Shown here piece after piece: positions 1-6,789 of a DNA stretch of 18,567 nucleotides. The stretch is taken from contig CALGUM010000004.1 of the NCBI GenBank assembly GCA_937902295.1, positions 1-18,567 on the forward strand. Reading direction: 5' to 3'. This stretch comes from an uncultured Candidatus Saccharibacteria bacterium. Lineage in GTDB: Bacteria; Patescibacteriota; Saccharimonadia; Saccharimonadales; Saccharimonadaceae. The number at the start of each line of letters is the position of its first letter. Positions within the stretch are counted from its first letter, which is position 1. The notes beneath the pieces are model-generated. The model was not told the DNA's origin and made no database searches. It worked only from the letters and a program-made list of their open reading frames with translations. Made by a program: the position numbers and the translations under genes.

Positions 1-1023
1 CGCGGCTGCACTTACCACCCCCGCCGCAACCTGTGTTGCCCCAAAAATAAATGCAATAACTGGATATACCATCGCCAGAATGATAAAGCTACTCCACCAT
101 TTACTAAACCATTTTTGAGTAGAGGGAAGAATGTTGAGCGCAAACGCAAGCGGTGAGATGATAACGAGCGCTATGATAATCGCATGGCGAGCCACAAGTA
201 TGACAACCGTCATAAGCAGCGCTACGAGCCCAGAAAGTATAATTGGCGCGATCGCGAACACGCTCAAATATACAGACAACGCCCCTGTGCCGACGAGCGC
301 CACTCCTACTACAGAATCCCAAGAGGAAAACTGAGGCTTGACGGGGATAGACGCAGAGTCAAGGATGGCTTTTATGGAGCTGCCAATAATGTTCGTTGCA
401 TCGAGAATGAGAGCACAGATGATAAATGATAGATTGATAAGTAATACACCAACTATGATTCTCGGTAGGATGCGTTTTATGCCGTAGTTGTTGATTCCCA
501 TATTTGAAACATGCGACACGATAATAATCATAAATATAATTACAAAGATCACATTGGCGATACTGCGAAACATCCCCCAGGTTTTGTAGAGTTCTTGTCC
601 TCCACCTCTATTCTGGTCAAGTGGGGATGTTTCGAGTAACTCCTGCAGCACTCGAAACATCCCATCTACCATGAGGCCAATTGTTTTTGAGACGATACAT
701 ACAATCCATCCTAGGCCCGAGACATTACATCGCTCACCATTTGAGTTTCGCGCCGCCTCATCGGTACTCAGGCGGTAGGTGTGCCCTTCTCGGCAGGCAG
801 CCCTTTCGTCGGAGGTCGGCCGGTTGTCACATTCACCGACGCGTTTCGTATTGGCATTTTCGTAGCCATACATACACGAGGATGGGGAACGTTTGGCGAT
901 ATCGTTCGACTGACAGAATGCATTACCATCTGCACTTGCGGGCGCAGTGGTCAAAAACAGCGCACCGAGGGTACACAGTGCCAAAAAGGACGCGAGATAA
1001 TTCACTATTGTTTTTGTTGCCAT
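1..1023 (-). CDS. VirB6/TrbL-like polytopic membrane protein (5' part, runs off left edge)
   Basis: An open frame of 341 codons begins at ATG 1023 and reads to the window edge with no stop, so the C-terminus is missing. A purine-rich AGGTAGG lies just before the start. Residues 1-31 form a signal-peptide-like segment ending ASA-D. Residues 32-100 are hydrophilic and hold five cysteines (37, 50, 65, 77, 99). Hydrophobic helices then follow at about 103-120, 154-172, 186-210, 237-275, 278-300 and 312-335. The stretch RSIANVIF near 153-160, the NYGIKRILPR block near 179-188, and SPLAF...LP.T..W...WW near 290-310 are the pattern I know from VirB6/TrbL-like proteins annotated in CPR genomes. The expected role is an inner-membrane channel component of a type IV secretion-like machine. 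It is divergent from the VirB2-like array, which supports this. The exact family is inference from motif style. Confidence 0.72.
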   Translation of the reverse strand, partial: MATKTIVNYLASFLALCTLGALFLTTAPASADGNAFCQSNDIAKRSPSSCMYGYENANTKRVGECDNRPTSDERAACREGHTYRLSTDEAARNSNGERCNVSGLGWIVCIVSKTIGLMVDGMFRVLQELLETSPLDQNRGGGQELYKTWGMFRSIANVIFVIIFMIIIVSHVSNMGINNYGIKRILPRIIVGVLLINLSFIICALILDATNIIGSSIKAILDSASIPVKPQFSSWDSVVGVALVGTGALSVYLSVFAIAPIILSGLVALLMTVVILVARHAIIIALVIISPLAFALNILPSTQKWFSKWWSSFIILAMVYPVIAFIFGATQVAAGVVSAAA

Positions 1024-1116
1024 CAACCTACCTGCTTATGCTATTTATAGTACCTCATATACACCAGATGGTACAGGTAGCAAAACATTGCCAGGTATGA
1101 GGCGATGATATAGGAT

Positions 1117-1536
1117 ATGAATAGAATGATAAAAAAAATAACATTATTTGTAGCAAGCCTCTCATTTTTAGCCTGTATGGCTGCATTGGCAGTGACTGCA
1201 TCAAATCCCGTGGGGGCGGAGGGTCCACAGTGTGGTGGAGTCGACGTTGCGTTTCTTGAATGTGACAAAAATAAACCACCAGCTACAGGAGATCCGGTAG
1301 AGGACTCTGCTCTATGGCGCATTCTCGAGATGGTGCTCAATATTATGATCGGACTCGTGGGTATCGCGGCAGTGGGCGGGCTGGTGTTTGCAGCTATTAT
1401 GTACTCTTCTGCACAAGACAACGCCTCGCAGGTTCAGCAAGCAAAAGACACGATCCGCAATGTCGTCATAGGTATTGTGATGTTTCTCTTTATGTGGGCG
1501 GGCTTGCAATACTTGATACCTGGCGGCGTATTTTAG
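1117..1536 (+). CDS. VirB2/TrbC-like small pilin-type protein 1
   Basis: 139 residues: a signal peptide (1 to about 34, ending VGA-E), a short exported segment with Cys39 and Cys49, TM helix 1 (about 68-92), a polar turn with YSSAQDN and a QQAK motif, TM helix 2 (about 115-134) and a terminal IPGGVF. This two-helix topology after a cleavable signal is that of VirB2/TrbC pilins. It is the first gene of the array. AGGA at 1112-1115 could serve either ATG 1117 (very short spacing) or ATG 1126 (spacing 10), so the true start may be the fourth residue. The mature part closely matches the C-terminal domain of the next gene, including the nine residues between the two cysteines. Family confidence is high; whether it polymerises is not visible. 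Confidence 0.8.
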   Translation: MNRMIKKITLFVASLSFLACMAALAVTASNPVGAEGPQCGGVDVAFLECDKNKPPATGDPVEDSALWRILEMVLNIMIGLVGIAAVGGLVFAAIMYSSAQDNASQVQQAKDTIRNVVIGIVMFLFMWAGLQYLIPGGVF

Positions 1537-1597
1537 CCGCTTGCGGTAATTACCTAGATTTATTGAGAGTAATCTATCATAATAAGCGTAAGCTATT

Positions 1598-2923
1598 ATG
1601 AAGTATCTCTTTTATATTATCTTAGTTATTGCCACGTCGCTGACGACTAGCTTGTATGCCACTCCACCTGCTGTAGAAGCGCAGGCAATTTATACGTGCC
1701 CCGCAGGTCAGATTCAAGGTCGAGGCGAGATGGGACAAGACGTGCGGTATTGCTACATCGAAAAATGCCCAGTTGGTGAGCTAGGTAATCCAATAGATGC
1801 TAGTGGTGGCAATGATACCAGCAAATGCTACAAATACGAGGTTGTTAATGGTGCAATGAAAGCGACTGAGGTCGGCGAAGCAATACGTGACAGAATAAAT
1901 ATTAGCAATAGTGATAATATGAAGTGTCCTGATGGCTCATACCGAGGTGGCATAAAAAGTGGTCAGGATGCTAATAAATGTTACACCTGCGACATAAACG
2001 GCTGCCAGGACGTAAATCAATCGGTGGTACCCGAGCACTATGAGGCATGCCTTAATTCAAACAGGAGTTGTCACCGCGTCCAGGAGCGCGCTCAGGAGCG
2101 ATACATGCAGTCAATCCGTGATGCTGCACCTCGCGGGTTTACTATTCCAAACAACAGAGTGGTGATCGGTGGATCTTCAACTGCCATCAAGTTCTGCCAA
2201 TACTACAGCAATATGGATTGGCAAACAAATTATGGAACACGCTATACGTCTCGCGCATGTATCATAGGGTACGAAGTTGGGTTTGGCGGCGGTATGATTT
2301 GCAGTAAAGAGTATTTGTTTGGACATGACGCCACACATCGTTCAGCCCCCACCTCTCACGCCGAAGGGTTTCGACAATACGCAAAAAGCCTACCGAAAAC
2401 ACAAAGAAACCTATTGATGTCCGACGCCATAAAAGCCTGCCAAGATGGTTGGATGCAGTATAGCGTTGACTACTGGTACTGCGAAGGTAACAAGGCTTGT
2501 GAGGACAGACTGCGCACCGACAAGACTCGGGTGATTAATCCTGGCCCTCGCCCCTCTAAGACGTCATATGTCAACGAAAATGGAGAGCGAGTCGAAATGT
2601 ATAATACTGTCACCACAAGCCAATCGTGCGGGAGTGTGCAAACTGCGTACTTTACGTGTGGATTTGGAGATGGGGTTGAGAATTCTACGCTATGGCAGCT
2701 GCTACAGATCGTCCTCAATATACTCCTTGCGCTCGTAGGAATCGCTGCCGTAGGAGGCCTCGTGTACGGAGCAGTACGCTACTCTTCGGCCGGCGACAAC
2801 ACCTCGCAGGTCGAACAAGCAAAAACTATTATAAAAAATGTTATTATAGGCATAGTCCTATTCCTTGTGATGTGGGCGTTCATTCAATACATGATTCCTG
2901 GAGGGATTTTCACACCATCATGA
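1598..2923 (+). CDS. Cysteine-rich secreted protein fused to a C-terminal VirB2/TrbC-like pilin domain
   Basis: 441 residues, about three times the length of its neighbours. Residues 1-29 are a signal peptide. Residues 30-343 are a soluble region rich in Cys, Tyr, Asn and Gln that I do not recognise. It contains two diverged copies of CPxGx(3)Gx(4)GQDx(3)CY, at 34-53 and 110-129. The protein has 18 cysteines in all. Residues 344-441 are a complete pilin module like that of the preceding gene: Cys344 and Cys354 with nine residues between, TM1 about 366-390, a SSAGDNTSQVEQAK turn, TM2 about 412-432, and an IPGGIF end. A pilus tip subunit or adhesin anchored through a pilin domain is the natural inference, but there is no direct evidence of binding. 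The stop TGA overlaps the next start (ATGA), implying translational coupling. Confidence 0.8.
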   Translation: MKYLFYIILVIATSLTTSLYATPPAVEAQAIYTCPAGQIQGRGEMGQDVRYCYIEKCPVGELGNPIDASGGNDTSKCYKYEVVNGAMKATEVGEAIRDRINISNSDNMKCPDGSYRGGIKSGQDANKCYTCDINGCQDVNQSVVPEHYEACLNSNRSCHRVQERAQERYMQSIRDAAPRGFTIPNNRVVIGGSSTAIKFCQYYSNMDWQTNYGTRYTSRACIIGYEVGFGGGMICSKEYLFGHDATHRSAPTSHAEGFRQYAKSLPKTQRNLLMSDAIKACQDGWMQYSVDYWYCEGNKACEDRLRTDKTRVINPGPRPSKTSYVNENGERVEMYNTVTTSQSCGSVQTAYFTCGFGDGVENSTLWQLLQIVLNILLALVGIAAVGGLVYGAVRYSSAGDNTSQVEQAKTIIKNVIIGIVLFLVMWAFIQYMIPGGIFTPS

Positions 2924-3372
2924 TTAAACAAAAACTATTTATATTAACATTGGCTACACTATTTGCCTCTGCTTTTTTAGGAGTTATATCCCCTACTCCA
3001 GCATATGCTGCTCCTAACGCAGCATGCGATAACAATAGACTCTTGACGTTGCCCCCATGGTATCGAGGTCTTACTACTGGCGGTGCAGAATGTAATATTG
3101 ACGTGAATGCGATGGGCGGCGCTACACAATCGGATAACCTCCGTATATTTATTCAAGTGCTTGCGCTCAATGTTGTTGAGATTATGATGCATATCGTTTC
3201 TTACGTTTGTATAGCATTTATTATTGTCGGAGGGTTCAAATACATGACCAGTACTGGATCACCAGATGGTAATGTGAAAGGTCGCCAAACTATCCAAAAT
3301 GCGTTGATAGGATTGGTAATCTCGATAGCATCGATTGGTATCGTTAACTTTATTTCAGGAGGATTGCTGTAG
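2920..3372 (+). CDS. VirB2/TrbC-like small pilin-type protein 3
   Basis: 150 residues from ATG 2920. The frame is open further upstream, but that part only shadows the previous gene; ATG 2920 overlaps the preceding stop by four bases (ATGA) and begins a clear signal peptide ending AYA-A at residue 30. The exported segment has Cys36 and Cys58. TM1 is about 83-106 (with GGFKYMTSTGSPDG after it) and TM2 about 124-146, with FISGGLL at the end. The turn lacks the GD...AK motif of the other subunits and has GSPDGNVKGRQTIQN instead, so it belongs to a separate subgroup. AGGAGG near its end (3358-3363) probably helps to start the next gene. Confidence 0.78.
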   Translation: MIKQKLFILTLATLFASAFLGVISPTPAYAAPNAACDNNRLLTLPPWYRGLTTGGAECNIDVNAMGGATQSDNLRIFIQVLALNVVEIMMHIVSYVCIAFIIVGGFKYMTSTGSPDGNVKGRQTIQNALIGLVISIASIGIVNFISGGLL

Positions 3373-3374
3373 CC

Positions 3375-3707
3375 ATGTTAGATAAAATTGAAATAGTACT
3401 CCTTACGTTCATGCGTCCACAATTAAACGTAGACGTACCAGGAGCACCGGAGCCAGGCGAATCACAAAGAGTATCGGACGTGAGTAATATGATTTTGATT
3501 GATTTATTAAATACAGTCTATATTGTAGCGGGTCTCGTTGCGGTGATAGGTATTGTGATGGGTGGGTTCTGGTACGTTACTTCAAATGGAGAGGCAGATA
3601 AGGTAAAGCGCGGAAAGAATGCCATCATTTATTCTGTAGTTGGTGTGGTGATTGTTATGATGGCATTTGGAATTACAGGATTTATCTCGGGAAGGATTGG
3701 TGTGTAA
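3375..3707 (+). CDS. VirB2/TrbC-like two-helix protein without an evident signal peptide
   Basis: 110 residues, the shortest of the array. It starts two bases after the previous stop, with AGGAGG 12 nt upstream. Residues 1-14 are a short amphipathic stretch (IEIVLLTFMRP) and not a normal signal peptide; residues 15-38 are polar and proline/acid rich. TM1 is about 42-65, followed by GGFWYVTSNGEADKVKRGK; TM2 is about 83-105. It has no cysteines. The topology after residue 40 matches the neighbouring pilins. It could be a subunit inserted without cleavage or an assembly partner. Its stop TAA shares one base with the next ATG (TAATG). Confidence 0.72.
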   Translation: MLDKIEIVLLTFMRPQLNVDVPGAPEPGESQRVSDVSNMILIDLLNTVYIVAGLVAVIGIVMGGFWYVTSNGEADKVKRGKNAIIYSVVGVVIVMMAFGITGFISGRIGV

Positions 3708-4120
3708 TGTTGCAATCAGTAATTTATAGAGTCAAGGTAGCAAACCACACGAGGGTTTTTCTAGTAGGAATAATCATAGGTTGTTTAGCGATGCTAACTG
3801 TCGTATTACAGCCGACCACGGCTGAAGCGTCTCTTGGGCAAGCCTGTAATCAAGTTTCAGGCTCAGCAATTTGCAGCAGTCGAAGCGAGGATATCGGGGG
3901 CACGTTCGGTGCAAATCTTGTAAATACGATGCTATTCGCGCTTGGTATCGTCGCTGTCATCATGATTATCATCGGTGGCATACGCTATACCACTGCGAGT
4001 GGCGACGCCGCGCAAACCGCATCGGCAAAGAACACTATCCTCTACTCTGTCGTGGGCTTGATAGTAGCGATTATGGCGTGGGGTATTGTGTCATTTGTTG
4101 TTAACCAAATCGGAAGGTAA
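3707..4120 (+). CDS. VirB2/TrbC-like small pilin-type protein 5
   Basis: 137 residues. The N-terminal 41 residues are a long signal peptide (basic residues 8-16, hydrophobic core 17-35, then TTAEA-S). Cys47 and Cys56 flank eight residues and are followed by SEDIGG. TM1 is about 70-91 and leads into GGIRYTTASGD...SAKNTILY; TM2 is about 111-132. This GGIRY...GD...AK.TILY core defines the subgroup that also holds the following three genes and the distant paralogue at 7224-7706. Its TM2-coding DNA is nearly identical to that of the next gene, suggesting a recent duplication or gene conversion. Confidence 0.8.
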   Translation: MLQSVIYRVKVANHTRVFLVGIIIGCLAMLTVVLQPTTAEASLGQACNQVSGSAICSSRSEDIGGTFGANLVNTMLFALGIVAVIMIIIGGIRYTTASGDAAQTASAKNTILYSVVGLIVAIMAWGIVSFVVNQIGR

Positions 4121-4127
4121 TTGTATA

Positions 4128-4511
4128 ATGATGAAATCTCTAAAAATAAAAGTTATCGCAGGTATCATCGCTATATTTGGTGTGGGTCTATTCCCTCTAG
4201 CTACAGCAGGTGCCATTAACATTATCGGAGAATCATGTGGTTCTGGTGCGACCGCGAAAATATGTGATGCTCAAAAGGAAGATATTGGCCGAACTAACTT
4301 TGTTCAGAGAGTGACCAACACTCTTCTCTATATTTTGGGTGTGATCGCGGTGATTGCAATTATTGCGGGAGGTATTCGCTATGCCACTGCAAATGGAGAT
4401 GCGAGTCGGATCAAACAAGCGAAAGACACGATTTTATATGCGGTTATTGGCCTTGTGGTAGCGATTATGGCATGGGGTATTGTGTCATTTGTTGTCGGTG
4501 CGTTTAATTAA
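4128..4511 (+). CDS. VirB2/TrbC-like small pilin-type protein 6
   Basis: 127 residues from ATG 4128, chosen over an in-frame upstream ATG at 4086 because that one lies inside the previous gene, while 4128 has GGAAGG about 10 nt upstream and opens a normal signal peptide (1 to about 28). Cys37 and Cys46 flank eight residues and are followed by EDIGR, the same arrangement as in the preceding gene. TM1 is about 62-83 and TM2 about 101-124, with GGIRYATANGD and QAKDTILY between them. It is the closest neighbour of the preceding gene in both protein and DNA. Confidence 0.8.
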   Translation: MMKSLKIKVIAGIIAIFGVGLFPLATAGAINIIGESCGSGATAKICDAQKEDIGRTNFVQRVTNTLLYILGVIAVIAIIAGGIRYATANGDASRIKQAKDTILYAVIGLVVAIMAWGIVSFVVGAFN

Positions 4512-4532
4512 AGTATGTTTTAGGATATAATC

Positions 4533-4922
4533 ATGAGTATGAAAGAACAAAAATCAAAACTACTAGATATAAAGAGAGTGTTTGGATCTGCAGCGCTTGC
4601 TGTTGTGGGAACGCTTGTGTATAGTACGACGACATTTGCGAATGCAGCCGATAGAATTCTTGACGGTGCTGGTAAGTCAGGACAAGGGAGCGGCGTAACA
4701 CTCGAACGGGGTATAGAAATTGTCACGAACCTACTCCTATTTATTATCGGGGTGGTAGCGGTCATCATGATAATCCTTGGGGGTATTCGCTACACCACGT
4801 CAAACGGAGATTCAAACCAGACGAAACAGGCAAAAGACACGATCCTATACGCAGTTGTCGGTCTTATCGTGGCGATTCTCGCCTACGCGCTCGTCCGATG
4901 GATCGTGAACGTCTTTATGTAG
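4533..4922 (+). CDS. VirB2/TrbC-like small pilin-type protein 7
   Basis: 129 residues: signal peptide 1 to about 38 (ending FANA-AD), a Gly/Ser-rich exported segment with no cysteine, TM1 about 61-84, GGIRYTTSNGD and KQAKDTILY, TM2 about 103-127. AGGATATAAT at 4522-4531 is both a possible ribosome site (AGGA, seven bases from ATG 4533) and a perfect -10 hexamer (4526-4531). If the hexamer is used, transcription would begin close to the second ATG at 4539 and give a leaderless message; no convincing -35 was found. It is co-directional with the rest of the array and most like the next gene. Confidence 0.78.
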   Translation: MSMKEQKSKLLDIKRVFGSAALAVVGTLVYSTTTFANAADRILDGAGKSGQGSGVTLERGIEIVTNLLLFIIGVVAVIMIILGGIRYTTSNGDSNQTKQAKDTILYAVVGLIVAILAYALVRWIVNVFM

Positions 4923-4925
4923 GTA

Positions 4926-4954
4926 TTCACATACAACGATAAACATGCTATAAC
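4926..4954 (+). promoter_or_regulatory. Promoter of the last pilin gene of the array
   Basis: TTCACA (4926-4931), a 17-nt spacer and TATAAC (4949-4954), each one base from consensus. Expected start of transcription is about 4961, in front of an AAAGGA ribosome site (4967-4972). It lies in the only long gap (60 nt) between the last genes of the array. Confidence 0.6.
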
Positions 4955-4982
4955 AAGAGTCAAGAGAAAGGAATTTAATTCA

Positions 4983-5423
4983 ATGAAACAACAAATAAAA
5001 TCACTAACAGATCAGATGACATACGTCGCCGCTGTTATTGTCGCAGTGCTCGGTATGGCATTTGCCAGTATGGTGCTTGCGCCTGCAGCAAACGCATCAG
5101 CAGATTGTGACGTACGAGGTGGACAAAACCTCAGCGTAACATCGGGTGTTAACTGTGCACAAGGTGAGGATCAGCCAACAGAGCTTTTCGGTGACGCTGG
5201 TATTTTTACTACTATCGTCAATGTACTCCTCTTCTTGATTGGTGCAATCAGCGTGATCATGCTCATCATCGGTGGTGTACGCTACACTATATCAAATGGT
5301 GATCAAGGTGCAGTTACCTCGGCCAAGAACACGATTCTGTACGCAGTGATTGGTCTTATCGTAGCGATTCTCGCCTACGCGATTGTCGGCTTCATTACAG
5401 GACAGTTCGCAACTAGCAATTAG
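4983..5423 (+). CDS. VirB2/TrbC-like small pilin-type protein 8 (candidate major subunit)
   Basis: 146 residues: a long signal peptide (1 to about 40, ending NASA-DC), an exported segment with Cys42 and Cys58, EDQPTELFGDAGIF leading into TM1 (about 77-98), GGVRYTISNGD and SAKNTILY, TM2 (about 117-140), and a short FATSN tail. It has its own promoter and a good ribosome site, and is followed at once by a strong terminator, so it can be made independently of the seven genes before it. The paralogue at 7224-7706 matches it almost throughout, including DQP..LFGD.GIF. That it is the most abundant subunit is inference from the promoter layout. Confidence 0.8.
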   Translation: MKQQIKSLTDQMTYVAAVIVAVLGMAFASMVLAPAANASADCDVRGGQNLSVTSGVNCAQGEDQPTELFGDAGIFTTIVNVLLFLIGAISVIMLIIGGVRYTISNGDQGAVTSAKNTILYAVIGLIVAILAYAIVGFITGQFATSN

Positions 5424-5442
5424 TATAGTGTCTAGCCTACAT

Positions 5443-5470
5443 AAAAACCCCGGTATGACCGGGGTTTTTT
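5443..5470 (+). terminator. Intrinsic terminator ending the pilin array
   Basis: A perfect 12-bp stem (5443-5454 with 5458-5469) has a core of CCCCGGT/ACCGGGG, a 3-nt loop and a T-run. The A-run on the left arm makes it usable for the opposing hsp20 transcript as well. Confidence 0.9.
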
Positions 5471-5503
5471 GTTGTTTGCGTGATGTAATCGCTCTAGCGG
5501 CGA

Positions 5504-5977
5504 TTACATAATCTGAATTCGTTTTGCTTGCTCTTGCTGAACCTTAGGGAAACTGATAGTAAGTACGCCGTCTTTGAGGGCGGCCTTTGCTTCATCTTCC
5601 TTTACAGGTACTGGTAGCGCGAGCGTACGGCTAAATTCACCCCAATAACACTCTTGAATGTGCCAGTTGTTTGCCTCTGACTCGTCACCACTGCTAAGAG
5701 TACCGCTGATTGTCAGGATACCTTCGCTGATGCTGACATCCAGGTCATCTTTGTTAACACCTGCGGTGCGAGCTTTGATGACAAGCTCATCTTCAGTTTC
5801 ATAGACGTCTACTGCGAGTTGGCCAGGGAAATCATCCTCTGGTTCATCAGCTAGTGCCACAGGTTCATGAACTTGTACGTCGTCTTGAGATGTATGTGTC
5901 AAATCGTCGTCGTCATTCAGGAATGCAGCCGCTAACTCATCTTCGATTAGTAAATCGTCGTCTTTTTTACGGGCCAT
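5504..5977 (-). CDS. Hsp20/alpha-crystallin family small heat-shock protein
   Basis: 157 residues from ATG 5977, chosen over the in-frame ATG at 5989 because GGAGGA sits 4 nt upstream of 5977 and covers the earlier ATG. An ATP-independent holdase that binds unfolding proteins in the cytoplasm. An acidic N-terminal arm with Asp runs is followed by the alpha-crystallin domain (about 55-150) with DVYETEDELVIKARTAGV, the GILTISG strand, EC.WGEFSRTLALP and the A.LKDGVLTISFPK signature. The C-terminal RIQIM supplies the I-x-I motif used for oligomer assembly. It is divergent from comF. Confidence 0.93.
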   Translation of the reverse strand: MARKKDDDLLIEDELAAAFLNDDDDLTHTSQDDVQVHEPVALADEPEDDFPGQLAVDVYETEDELVIKARTAGVNKDDLDVSISEGILTISGTLSSGDESEANNWHIQECYWGEFSRTLALPVPVKEDEAKAALKDGVLTISFPKVQQEQAKRIQIM

Positions 5978-6024
5978 GATATCCTCCACTTTTCTCTAGG
6001 CTCTATCGACAGATAGTCCCTTTT

Positions 6025-6052
6025 AGTATAGCAAAGGGTACCCTATAATCAA
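6025..6052 (-). promoter_or_regulatory. hsp20 promoter with a palindrome in the spacer
   Basis: Read on the minus strand: TTGATT (6052-6047), a 16-nt spacer and TATACT (6030-6025). The spacer contains the perfect 10-bp palindrome AGGGTACCCT (6035-6044). No CIRCE element was seen. Confidence 0.55.
6044..6049 (+). promoter_or_regulatory. Probable comF -10 element
   Basis: A perfect TATAAT 34 nt before the comF start. No good -35 is present; the region overlaps the divergent hsp20 promoter and the AGGGTACCCT palindrome. Confidence 0.4.
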
Positions 6053-6083
6053 TAGTAACAGCACCTAATAGGTAAAAAGTACA

Positions 6084-6758
6084 ATGATAGATTCACTGAT
6101 TTCGAGCTTAGCCCCCCACTACTGTTTGTCTTGCGGTGAGATTGGTGAACAAATTTGCGAAAATTGTTATTTTGACATCGAATTATCGCCTCGTGGAATA
6201 TGCTTCATTTGCCGCAAAATATTGGTAGCATCGCAGTGTTCGTCTTGCGCTGTACTGCGCGATGTAACGCAGATTGTTCTAGCGGAACGTGCGGGTATGC
6301 TTGCGAGGCTTATCGATGATTACAAGTTTATGTGTACTCGCGACACCGACAAAATTATTGCTCGCTTGCTGGACGATGGCGTACCGGTACTTCCCTCTCA
6401 CTCTCACCTCATTCCGGTCCCTACTGCGCCCTCACATGTGCGACGCCGTGGTTTCGACCACACGTATGATTTCGTGCGCAGGTTCGCAGCAGCTCGTAGT
6501 GTCGCCTTCTCCCCTTTTGTTGTGCGGCGTCATAGCCATGCACAGGTGGGAGCGAGTCGCACAAAGCGTCAGCAACAAGCTACGCAGGCGTATAGGATGA
6601 AAAAAGGAGTAACACTCGATCCAGAGGCTGTGTATGTGGTGTGTGATGACATTGTGACTACAGGGGCGTCGATGGCCGCAATGATCACGATGCTCAGGCG
6701 GTACGGCGCCTCGCACATCATCTGTGTGGCATTGCTGCAGCAGCCTTGGCAAGAATAG
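6084..6758 (+). CDS. comF: ComF family protein (double zinc ribbon plus phosphoribosyltransferase domain)
   Basis: 224 residues, normal for ComF. Eight cysteines in four pairs (14/17, 25/28, 40/43, 52/55) form the N-terminal double zinc ribbon. The phosphoribosyltransferase domain follows, with a PVP...RRGFDH block at 111-126, typical of ComF, and the PRPP-binding motif VVCDDIVTTGAS at 185-196. ComF proteins take part in uptake of transforming DNA in competent bacteria, probably at the cytoplasmic side; the reaction is not established. The stop lies directly before the tRNA-Ser promoter. No strong ribosome site is visible. Confidence 0.9.
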   Translation: MIDSLISSLAPHYCLSCGEIGEQICENCYFDIELSPRGICFICRKILVASQCSSCAVLRDVTQIVLAERAGMLARLIDDYKFMCTRDTDKIIARLLDDGVPVLPSHSHLIPVPTAPSHVRRRGFDHTYDFVRRFAAARSVAFSPFVVRRHSHAQVGASRTKRQQQATQAYRMKKGVTLDPEAVYVVCDDIVTTGASMAAMITMLRRYGASHIICVALLQQPWQE

Positions 6759-6775
6759 TTCTATTGTGCTATAGT
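6746..6775 (+). promoter_or_regulatory. Promoter of the tRNA-Ser(UGA) unit
   Basis: TTGGCA (6746-6751), an 18-nt spacer, then TATAGT (6770-6775) with an extended -10 TGC directly before it. Expected start is about 6782, eight bases before the broken tRNA copy, so that copy is transcribed together with the intact tRNA. Confidence 0.6.
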
Positions 6776-6789
6776 ACCTAAAGTTAAAT

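Noticed and set aside
1024..1116. A specific promoter pair between the VirB6-like gene and the pilin array
   Set aside because: Several -10-like strings occur (for example TATAGT near 1046) but none has a matching -35 at a normal distance on either strand, so no site is claimed.
2692..2919. A longer start for pilin gene 3
   Set aside because: The extension overlaps the end of the fusion gene in another frame and would hide the signal peptide that begins exactly at ATG 2920.
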